Shown here: positions 1-4,036 of the stretch, piece by piece
Numbering within the stretch: the first letter of the stretch is position 1
Layout: each line of letters starts with the position of its first letter
Source of the DNA: JACDAN01 sp035697545
GTDB lineage: Bacteria > Actinomycetota > Thermoleophilia > Gaiellales > Gaiellaceae
Length of the DNA stretch: 5,279 nucleotides
Direction of reading: 5' to 3'
Assembly (NCBI GenBank): GCA_035697545.1
Contig: DASSCT010000165.1
Coordinates: 1 to 5,279, forward strand
Program-made: the position numbers and the translations under genes
The notes under the pieces: model-generated
The model's database searches: none
Told to the model about the DNA's origin: nothing
The model's input: the letters and a program-made list of their open reading frames with translations, nothing else

Positions 1-70
1 GGGACGCGCACTGGGGGCAAGTTGGCGGTTTGCACAGGCCGCGTCGAGAGGGTCACTCGATTCCACAGAA
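1..70. other. Intergenic tail downstream of dnaA
   Basis: This is non-coding sequence beyond the dnaA stop, cut by the window edge. In most bacteria dnaN lies here on the same strand as dnaA, but none of it is visible. A GATTCCACA at 59-67 keeps the CCACA core of a DnaA box but differs from TTATCCACA at three positions. A 5-bp stem (TCGAG at 44-48, CTCGA at 56-60) has no T-run, so I do not call a terminator. Confidence 0.5.
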
Positions 71-1417
71 TCAGCCTGCCTGCTTGACGCGTGCGGTCAA
101 CTCTTGCACGAGGTTGTACACAGAGCGATCCTCGCGGATCAAGCGCGCGATCTTCGAGGTTGCGTGGATAACGGTCGTGTGATCGCGTCCGCCGAAGTGC
201 CGCCCGATCTTAGGCAGCGAGGAGTCGGTGAGCTCGCGTGAGAGATACATCGCCACCTGGCGTGGATACACGATGTTCTGCGAGCGCTTGTCACCGATCA
301 ACTCTTCCTTGGAGAGGCCGAAGCGCTCCGAGACTTCGTCCTGGATCCGCTCGATCGAGACCTGGGCGGCCTCGCCTTGCGGAAAGACGTCGCGGAGCAC
401 GTCTTGCGCGAGGTCGATGGTCATCGGGCGCCCGGTGAGCGATGCGAAGGCAACGACGCGCGTCAGCGCCCCCTCGAGCTCGCGGATATTGGTCGACACC
501 CGTCCGGCGATGAAGGTCATCAGCTCCGCGTCGGCCACCTGAATCCCGTCTGTCCTGGCCTTTTTCTGCAGGATCGCGATACGCGTCTCGAGGTCCGGCG
601 GTTGGATGTCGGTCATCAGCCCCCACTCGAAGCGCGATCGCAATCGCTGCTCGAGCGTCGCAATCTGCCGCGGAGGACGGTCGGAGGAGATCACGATCTG
701 CTTGCCGGCCTCGTAGAGCGTGTTGAACGTGTGGAAGAACTCCTCCTGGATCCGCTCCTTGTGCTCGAGGAACTGGATGTCGTCGATCAGAAGCACGCCG
801 AAGGTCCTATAGCGCTGCTTGAAGCCCTCGATCCGCTTGTCGCGAAGCGAGTTGATGAAGTCGTTCATGAAGCGCTCGCTCGTGACGTAGCAGACCGAGA
901 GGTCGCGGAGGTGCTCGCCGATGTAGTGGCCGATCGCTTGCAGCAGATGGGTCTTGCCGAGCCCGGTTCCGCCGTAGATGAAGAGCGGGTTATAGGCCTG
1001 TGCCGGCGCTTCGCCGACGGCCAGGGCAGCGGCATGCGCGAAGCGGTTCGAAGAGCCGATGACGAATGAGTCGAAGGTGTACTTCGGATTCAGGCCCTCG
1101 ACGCGTGGGTTCGGCTCGGGCTCGGGCTCGTCCCGCTCCCGTTTCCCGGCCTCCGGTTTTCGAATGACGAGCTCGATGCGTCGTTCGTTACCCGTCGCGT
1201 CACGAACGGCAGCGTTGATCAGGCCGAGGAAGTGCCCCTCGATCCACTCGCGCGTGAAGTCGTTGGGCACGCGCAGGGTGAACGACTCGGACGAGAGGTC
1301 GACTCCAACGGTCTCGGAGAACCACGTCCGATAAGTGGATTCGTTGAGCGCACCACGCAGTCGCTCCGAAACCTCGGTCCACAGATTCTCTGCTGTGAGC
1401 AGCTGCTGGCGCTCCAC
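71..1417 (-). CDS. dnaA: Chromosomal replication initiator protein DnaA
   Basis: DnaA is the AAA+ ATPase that binds DnaA boxes at oriC, oligomerises with ATP, melts the origin and helps load the replicative helicase. At 448 residues all four domains are visible. Domain I is about 8-85 (LW at 12-13, TW at 31-32). Domain II is a short acidic Pro/Glu linker, about 88-108. Domain III is the AAA+ core: Walker A GGTGLGKTH at 149-157, Walker B LLIDDIQF at 209-216, sensor I ISSDRPP at 243-249, a candidate arginine finger in RLRSRFEWG at 258-266, and sensor II NIRELEGAL at 310-318. Domain IV, about 352-448, is the DNA-binding domain with PRQVAMYL at 385-392 and the signature GGRDHTTVIHA at 409-419. 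The start is GTG, with AGGAG about 14 nt upstream, an unusually long spacing. No other in-frame start lies nearby. It is divergent from rpmH and probably autoregulated through boxes in the shared upstream region. Identity is very secure. Confidence 0.99.
   Translation of the reverse strand: MERQQLLTAENLWTEVSERLRGALNESTYRTWFSETVGVDLSSESFTLRVPNDFTREWIEGHFLGLINAAVRDATGNERRIELVIRKPEAGKRERDEPEPEPNPRVEGLNPKYTFDSFVIGSSNRFAHAAALAVGEAPAQAYNPLFIYGGTGLGKTHLLQAIGHYIGEHLRDLSVCYVTSERFMNDFINSLRDKRIEGFKQRYRTFGVLLIDDIQFLEHKERIQEEFFHTFNTLYEAGKQIVISSDRPPRQIATLEQRLRSRFEWGLMTDIQPPDLETRIAILQKKARTDGIQVADAELMTFIAGRVSTNIRELEGALTRVVAFASLTGRPMTIDLAQDVLRDVFPQGEAAQVSIERIQDEVSERFGLSKEELIGDKRSQNIVYPRQVAMYLSRELTDSSLPKIGRHFGGRDHTTVIHATSKIARLIREDRSVYNLVQELTARVKQAG
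1113..1130. repeat. Tandem GGCTCG hexamer (three copies) in the dnaA linker
   Basis: Three perfect head-to-tail copies of GGCTCG lie inside dnaA. Read on the coding (-) strand they encode three Glu-Pro pairs in the domain II linker. The linker varies in length and sequence between bacteria, so a small in-frame repeat is tolerated. It may vary in copy number by slippage, but one sequence cannot show that. Confidence 0.6.
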
Positions 1418-1431
1418 GCGAACCGAACTTG

Positions 1432-1436
1432 CTCCT
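1432..1436 (-). promoter_or_regulatory. Shine-Dalgarno of dnaA at long spacing
   Basis: On the - strand AGGAG is the only strong Shine-Dalgarno match upstream of the GTG at 1417. The 14-nt gap is longer than the usual 5-9 nt. No ATG, GTG or TTG lies in frame between the two, so the GTG remains the best start. Confidence 0.5.
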
Positions 1437-1462
1437 CTCGCCGCCGACGGGGGAAGAGGGCG

Positions 1463-1491
1463 AGCATAGCAGCGTCCAGGAGCGTCCTCAA
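1463..1491 (-). promoter_or_regulatory. dnaA promoter, sigma-70/SigA type
   Basis: On the - strand there is a -35 TTGAGG (plus positions 1486-1491), a spacer of exactly 17 bp and a -10 TATGCT (1463-1468). Each hexamer matches the TTGACA/TATAAT consensus at four of six positions and the spacing is ideal. Transcription would start near 1455, leaving a leader of about 40 nt before the GTG at 1417. The spacer contains the AGCGTCC direct repeat listed separately. This is a pattern match without experimental support. Confidence 0.6.
1471..1487. repeat. Direct repeat AGCGTCC, 10-bp period, in the dnaA promoter
   Basis: AGCGTCC occurs at 1471-1477 and again at 1481-1487, one helical turn apart. Both copies lie largely between the predicted -35 and -10 of dnaA. 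The same-face spacing resembles an operator for a regulator that binds as a tandem dimer. No known regulator motif is recognised, and two 7-mers in GC-rich DNA could be chance. Confidence 0.35.
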
Positions 1492-1520
1492 CGCCTGTTC
1501 ACGACCTGTCCAGAGCCGGG

Positions 1521-1554
1521 AAAAACGCCCTATTTCCAGGACTTTTCAGTGAAT
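1521..1554. other. AT-rich patch, possible DNA unwinding element
   Basis: 21 of 34 bases are A or T, including an A5 run and a T4 run, inside otherwise GC-rich DNA. It lies 20 bp from the palindromic DnaA-box pair at 1563-1582, a sensible place for origin melting. It contains no clear DnaA-trio array that I can defend. Confidence 0.3.
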
Positions 1555-1564
1555 CCCCAGGCTC

Positions 1565-1580
1565 CTCCACACCTGTGGAG
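1565..1580. repeat. Perfect palindrome formed by opposed DnaA-box cores
   Basis: CTCCACA-CC-TGTGGAG has perfect 7-bp arms around a 2-bp centre. Each arm carries the CCACA core of a DnaA box, so the two candidate boxes (TCCTCCACA on +, TTCTCCACA on -) face each other. Such a pair could bind two DnaA protomers in opposite orientation. Confidence 0.6.
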
Positions 1581-1582
1581 AA
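1574..1582 (-). promoter_or_regulatory. DnaA box TTCTCCACA
   Basis: On the - strand this 9-mer has one mismatch to TTATCCACA, at the third position. It is one of the two best DnaA boxes in the region and sits about 83 bp upstream of the predicted dnaA -35, so it may serve both origin function and autoregulation. Confidence 0.6.
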
Positions 1583-1606
1583 GATTGTGCGAGAAGGTGT
1601 ATTCAC

Positions 1607-1615
1607 TGGGGAAAA
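1607..1615 (-). promoter_or_regulatory. Weak DnaA-box candidate TTTTCCCCA
   Basis: Two mismatches to TTATCCACA. It has the same orientation as the two better boxes at 1574 and 1663, giving three same-strand sites. On its own the match would not be convincing. Confidence 0.25.
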
Positions 1616-1617
1616 CA

Positions 1618-1660
1618 GGCCGAGCGCAGGAGATTTCGCGTCCTCGCCGGGCGCTCGGCC
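1618..1660. repeat. Perfect 10-bp GC-rich inverted repeat
   Basis: GGCCGAGCGC at 1618-1627 is exactly complementary to GCGCTCGGCC at 1651-1660, with a 23-nt spacer. Nine of the ten positions in each arm are G or C, so a stable stem is possible in single-stranded DNA or RNA. It has no T-run on either strand, so it does not look like an intrinsic terminator. It lies between two DnaA-box candidates, which favours an origin or regulator-binding role. The role itself is inference. Confidence 0.55.
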
Positions 1661-1662
1661 GT

Positions 1663-1671
1663 TGTGGAAAA
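1663..1671 (-). promoter_or_regulatory. DnaA box TTTTCCACA
   Basis: One mismatch to TTATCCACA on the - strand. It lies immediately upstream of where the rpmH promoter -35 would fall, so bound DnaA could affect rpmH transcription as well as origin activity. Confidence 0.6.
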
Positions 1672-1694
1672 GCCTGTGTGGTCGGGTCGCTCTC

Positions 1695-1700
1695 TATACT
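1695..1700 (+). promoter_or_regulatory. Putative rpmH promoter -10 element
   Basis: TATACT matches TATAAT at five of six positions, 46 nt before the rpmH ATG. No good -35 is found at 16-18 bp upstream, and there is no TG extension, so the promoter may depend on an activator or the call may be wrong. It is the only strong -10 match between the DnaA box at 1663 and rpmH. Confidence 0.45.
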
Positions 1701-1705
1701 GCGCC

Positions 1706-1723
1706 GGCCCCTCGTCGAGGGCC
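1706..1723 (+). promoter_or_regulatory. Hairpin at the predicted 5' end of the rpmH leader
   Basis: The sequence can fold as GG paired with CC, a bulged C at 1708, then CCCTC paired with GAGGG around a 3-nt GTC loop. It begins about 6 nt after the TATACT -10, so the transcript would start with this stem. It could stabilise the mRNA or act in L34 leader control. No known riboswitch or leader family is recognised. Confidence 0.35.
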
Positions 1724-1745
1724 TCGATTCCTCTTTCATCTCCCT

Positions 1746-1880
1746 ATGAAGCGCACCTATCAGCCCAAAGTTCGCAGGCGGAAACGTCGCCACGGCTTCC
1801 GGGCGCGGATGTCGACGCGAGCCGGCCGGGCGATCCTCAAGCGGCGCAGAGCCCGCGGGCGCAAGCGCCTCTCGGCGTAA
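1746..1880 (+). CDS. rpmH: 50S ribosomal protein L34
   Basis: L34 is a very small, highly basic protein of the large ribosomal subunit that contacts 23S rRNA. The 44-residue product opens with MKRTYQPK and carries the family core of Arg/Lys-rich sequence with HGFRARM at 16-22 and GRAILKRRR at 27-35. This matches the usual L34 length and nearly the whole family pattern. The ATG is fixed by this conserved N-terminus. The same frame is open upstream to 1575, but that sequence is non-coding leader. No Shine-Dalgarno precedes the start; the nearest purine run, GAGGG at 1717-1721, is over 20 nt away and sits in a hairpin. It is the first gene of the rightward cluster, followed by rnpA as in most bacteria. 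Confidence 0.98.
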   Translation: MKRTYQPKVRRRKRRHGFRARMSTRAGRAILKRRRARGRKRLSA

Positions 1881-1907
1881 GCTCGAGCTCGTCTCCACGT
1901 CGACGTG
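1880..1907. repeat. Two perfect palindromes in the rpmH-rnpA gap
   Basis: AGCTCGAGCT (10 bp, 1880-1889) and CACGTCGACGTG (12 bp, 1896-1907) together span most of the 24-nt gap. The second contains the rnpA GTG start codon. In RNA each could form only a short stem with a 4-nt loop. They may be protein-binding sites, weak start-codon sequestering structures, or chance. Confidence 0.45.
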
Positions 1908-2255
1908 CAACGCCGGAACCGACTGTCCCGCTCGCGTGACTTCGATGCCGTCTATCGGCACGGCCGCTCCGTGTCGACGCGGTTCCTCGTTCTCTACCGG
2001 TTCGACCGAGAAGACGAGTCAAGCGATGACGCACGGCTCGGGATCGCCATTCCGAAGAAAATCGGGAACGCGGTGACGCGAAACCGGATCAAGCGCCGGC
2101 TGCGCGAAACCTGGCGCGAGCTCCTGCCGGAAGTGCCGCGCGGGGTGGATTACGTGCTGCTCGTGCGGGCGCCCCTCGCAGAAGCCGTCGAAGACCGTGG
2201 CGCCTCGTGGCTCCGAGAGCGGGTGCAAGAGATCCTCGGGAAGGCGAGCGCGTGA
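1905..2255 (+). CDS. rnpA: Ribonuclease P protein component
   Basis: RnpA is the basic protein cofactor of RNase P, which with the catalytic RNA removes 5' leaders from tRNA precursors. The 116-residue product has the usual family length. It shows RLSRSRDFDAVYRHGR at 6-21, the N-terminal strand region, then the central cleft and the family signature RNRIKRRLRE at 59-68, whose RNR motif (59-61) contacts the RNase P RNA. The GTG at 1905 gives the expected start just before the conserved RL-S-DF segment. The rpmH stop is the first in-frame stop upstream and no other start codon lies between. No Shine-Dalgarno is visible, so translation may depend on rpmH. The last four bases overlap the yidD start. 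Confidence 0.97.
   Translation: MQRRNRLSRSRDFDAVYRHGRSVSTRFLVLYRFDREDESSDDARLGIAIPKKIGNAVTRNRIKRRLRETWRELLPEVPRGVDYVLLVRAPLAEAVEDRGASWLRERVQEILGKASA
2238..2244 (+). promoter_or_regulatory. Shine-Dalgarno that sets the yidD start
   Basis: GGGAAGG ends 7 nt before the GTG at 2252, near-ideal spacing. It supports this start over the ATG at 2207, which would add 15 residues not typical of the family. Confidence 0.55.
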
Positions 2256-2479
2256 GGTTCGTCGGAATCGGAGGGATCTACCTCTACCGCTACACGCTCG
2301 GCGTGCTCTTCCCGGCGACGTGCAAGTACCACCCGTCGTGCTCCCAGTACGCGATCGACGCCTTTCGGCAGTACGGGCTCTTTCGCGGCGCGGTACTAGC
2401 CGGCTGGCGGCTTCTGCGCTGTAACCCGTGGAGCCACGGCGGGGTCGACCACGCCAAAGACCAGAGGCTCTTCAGGTGA
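2252..2479 (+). CDS. yidD: Membrane protein insertion efficiency factor YidD
   Basis: YidD (DUF37/haemolytic domain family) is a small protein associated with the inner face of the membrane that helps YidC-dependent insertion of membrane proteins. The 75-residue product carries the family pattern: YLYRYTLGVLFP at 10-21, then TCKYHPSCSQYA at 23-34, a Gly-rich AGWRLLRCNPW at 50-60, and HGGVDHAKD near the end. Cysteines 24, 30 and 57 are the conserved ones. The GTG start overlaps the rnpA stop in GTGA, which suggests translational coupling. The position between rnpA and yidC is the classic one. The substitution of DPV-type endings by VDHAKD is minor. Confidence 0.96.
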   Translation: MRFVGIGGIYLYRYTLGVLFPATCKYHPSCSQYAIDAFRQYGLFRGAVLAGWRLLRCNPWSHGGVDHAKDQRLFR

Positions 2480-2514
2480 CTTCCGTCTGCAATGACCGGT
2501 CGATCCGCTTGCTC

Positions 2515-2519
2515 GGGAG
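2515..2519 (+). promoter_or_regulatory. Shine-Dalgarno of yidC
   Basis: GGGAG lies 6 nt before the GTG at 2526. An in-frame TGA at 2493 leaves no alternative upstream start, so this site fixes the yidC N-terminus. Confidence 0.6.
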
Positions 2520-2525
2520 AAAGCA

Positions 2526-3365
2526 GTGACTTTTCTCAGCATCCTGACGCCGGTCGAAAACCTCCTGGCATGGGCGCTCGAGGAGTTCCACACGACGTTC
2601 GGCCTCACGTGGGCCTGGTCGATCATCGCGCTGACGCTCTGCGTGCGAATGCTGCTCGTTCCGCTGACGGTGCGCCAAATCCACTCGATGCAGCGGATGC
2701 AGCAGTACCTGCCGCAGATGAAGGAAATCCAGAAGCGCTACAAGGCCGACAAGCGCAAACAGAACGAGGAGCTCATGAAGTTCTACCGGGAGCATCAGAT
2801 CAACCCGGCCTCCTCGTGCCTCCCGATCCTGCCGCAGATCCCTATCTTCTTCGCGCTCTACTTCGTCCTCAGGAACTTCGACAAGGAGATCTATCCGAAG
2901 TACCCGGCCTCCGCGCTTGACTGGCTTCATTTCGTCCCGGACATCACCGCGAACATCACGGATCACTGGTCCGGCTACGTGCTGCTCGTCGTCTACGTCG
3001 CCAGCCAGATCTCCTCGACCTGGTTCATGCCGATGGCGACGACGAGCCCGGCGCAGCGCTACATCTTCTTGGCGCTTCCCGTCGTCTTCGCCTTCTTCAT
3101 TCTCAACCCGCCGGGCGGGGCTCATTTCCCGGTCGGGCTGCTTCTCTACTGGGTGACGACGAACCTGTGGACGGTGGGTCAGGGGGTCGTGACGCGCCGG
3201 CTGCGGGAGCAGACGAAGCAGGCTCCGACGAAACGAACCTCGCGGACGTCGCCGAAGGCAGAGAAGGCGGTAGAACCGGCCGCTGCGAATGCACCGGCCG
3301 CGGCTCCGAAGCAGTCGTCGGGCCCGAAGCGCGTACGGAAGAAGAAGAAGCGGGCACGCAGATGA
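2526..3365 (+). CDS. yidC: Membrane protein insertase YidC (Oxa1 family)
   Basis: YidC inserts and folds membrane proteins, alone or with SecYEG. The 279-residue product has the five-helix core of the Gram-positive type and no large extracytoplasmic P1 domain. Hydrophobic segments fall at about 28-47, 98-116, 149-168, 177-193 and 200-222. Arg41 in the first helix corresponds to the conserved groove arginine (Arg73 of B. subtilis SpoIIIJ). The cytoplasmic hairpin at about 50-95 is basic and helical, with QIHSMQRMQQYLPQMKEIQK at 51-70. The segment NPASSCLPILPQIPIFFALY at 93-112 is strongly family-like. The tail from about 224 is Ala/Pro/Lys-rich and ends KKKKRARR, fitting a ribosome-binding extension. 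There is no lipobox cysteine near the N-terminus, unlike many Firmicutes YidC. The stop overlaps the jag start. Confidence 0.97.
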   Translation: MTFLSILTPVENLLAWALEEFHTTFGLTWAWSIIALTLCVRMLLVPLTVRQIHSMQRMQQYLPQMKEIQKRYKADKRKQNEELMKFYREHQINPASSCLPILPQIPIFFALYFVLRNFDKEIYPKYPASALDWLHFVPDITANITDHWSGYVLLVVYVASQISSTWFMPMATTSPAQRYIFLALPVVFAFFILNPPGGAHFPVGLLLYWVTTNLWTVGQGVVTRRLREQTKQAPTKRTSRTSPKAEKAVEPAAANAPAAAPKQSSGPKRVRKKKKRARR

Positions 3366-4036
3366 CCGCCGAACTTCGTGTCGAGACGGAAGGGGAGACC
3401 GTCGGCGAGGCCAAGTGGGCGGCGCTCCGGGAGCTGGAGAAGCTCCATCCCGGGCTCGACAAGGCTGCCGTGCGCTTCCAGGTCGTTTCCGAAGGCGAGC
3501 GCGGCATTCTCGGAGTCGGCTATTCGCCGGCGCGGGTGGTAGCGACCGCGGAGGCCGACGGTGAGGCCTCGGCGCCGAGTGCAGAGGAGTCCGACGCGGC
3601 CGCACTCGTCCGTGACCTGATCACGAGGATCACGACGGCGCTTGGCATCTCGTGCCGGATCGACATCTCGGAGGAGGATGGATCGCTCGTCGCAACCTGC
3701 TCCGGGCGCGACCTCGGCCTGCTGATCGGCCGTCACGGCCAGACGATCGACGCGATTCAGTACCTCGCGAATGCGATCCTCGCCCGGCAGCTCCCGGGCA
3801 GCGCCGTCGTCGTGGACGCCGCCGGCTATCGCGCCCGTCGCGAGGCGACGCTCGCCTCCCTGGCCTCCGGAGCGGCGGAACAGGCGCTGCGGAGCGGAGA
3901 TCCGGTCGAGCTCGAGCCGATGACGGCCGTGGAACGGAAGATCGTCCACCTCGCGCTCCAGGACTACGCGGGCGTGGAGACGATGAGCGAGGGCACCGAG
4001 CCGAATCGGTTCGTGGTTGTCTCACCGAGTTCTTGA
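3362..4036 (+). CDS. jag: Jag/KhpB, KH and R3H domain RNA-binding protein
   Basis: Jag (KhpB, also called EloR) is a cytoplasmic RNA-binding protein. In Gram-positive bacteria it is linked to the partner KhpA, to cell elongation and to envelope synthesis, and it is commonly encoded beside yidC/spoIIIJ. The 224-residue product has a Jag-N domain at about 1-60 (GETVGEAKWAALRELE at 11-26, ERGILGVGYSPARV at 46-59). A linker of about 20 residues is followed by a KH domain at about 80-155 with the GxxG loop IGRHGQTIDAIQYLAN at 122-137. The R3H domain is about 156-224, with RREATL at 159-164, LEPM at 184-187 and ERKIVH at 191-196 holding the Arg192 and His196 pair, then TMSEGTEPNRFVVV at 207-220. 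The ATG overlaps the yidC stop (ATGA). Upstream codons in this frame lie inside yidC and are not used. The last 20 nt overlap rsmG. Confidence 0.95.
   Translation: MTAELRVETEGETVGEAKWAALRELEKLHPGLDKAAVRFQVVSEGERGILGVGYSPARVVATAEADGEASAPSAEESDAAALVRDLITRITTALGISCRIDISEEDGSLVATCSGRDLGLLIGRHGQTIDAIQYLANAILARQLPGSAVVVDAAGYRARREATLASLASGAAEQALRSGDPVELEPMTAVERKIVHLALQDYAGVETMSEGTEPNRFVVVSPSS

Larger units (their letters stand above)
1547..1608. repeat. Inverted repeat enclosing a DnaA-box palindrome
   Basis: CAGTGAAT at 1547-1554 is the exact reverse complement of ATTCACTG at 1601-1608, an 8-bp inverted repeat separated by 46 bp. A CCCCAG follows the left arm (1555-1560), and its complement CTGGGG overlaps and extends beyond the right arm (1606-1611). 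The palindromic DnaA-box pair lies between the arms. It may be part of the origin architecture; the function is unknown. Confidence 0.45.
1418..1745. other. oriC: Candidate oriC: dnaA-rpmH divergent intergenic region
   Basis: This 328-bp stretch without a convincing gene separates dnaA from rpmH. It holds two near-consensus DnaA boxes (TTCTCCACA, - strand, 1574-1582; TTTTCCACA, - strand, 1663-1671). Weaker candidates are CTGTCCAGA (+, 1506-1514), TCCTCCACA (+, 1563-1571) and TTTTCCCCA (-, 1607-1615). The patch 1521-1554 is about 62% A+T (21 of 34), striking in this GC-rich context and a possible unwinding element. Divergent transcription away from the region fits an origin. Many actinobacteria instead place oriC between dnaA and dnaN, which lies outside this window, so this could be only the dnaA regulatory region. 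No exact TTATCCACA is present. Confidence 0.55.

Noticed and set aside
44..60. Possible terminator stem downstream of dnaA
   Set aside because: Only a 5-bp stem with a 7-nt loop and no T-run in the dnaA direction.
377..1069. 230-codon + strand frame inside dnaA
   Set aside because: It is antisense to the AAA+ core of dnaA, where every motif is intact. No family pattern is visible in its translation.
1618..1660. Reading the 10-bp inverted repeat as an intrinsic terminator
   Set aside because: No T-run follows on either strand, the loop is long, and no gene ends nearby.
1575..1745. N-terminal extension of the rpmH frame upstream of the ATG
   Set aside because: L34 starts with MKRT(Y/F)QP in essentially all bacteria. 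The extra 57 codons cover DnaA boxes and the predicted promoter.
1530..1961. Open frame of 143 codons on the - strand across the rpmH region
   Set aside because: It runs antisense through rpmH and the start of rnpA, shows no recognisable domain and is the type of shadow frame expected in GC-rich DNA.
2472..3605. Long 377-codon open frame on the - strand opposite yidC and jag
   Set aside because: Its translation is extremely Arg/Pro-rich and low in complexity, and it is fully antisense to two confidently identified genes. High GC in the third codon position produces such frames.
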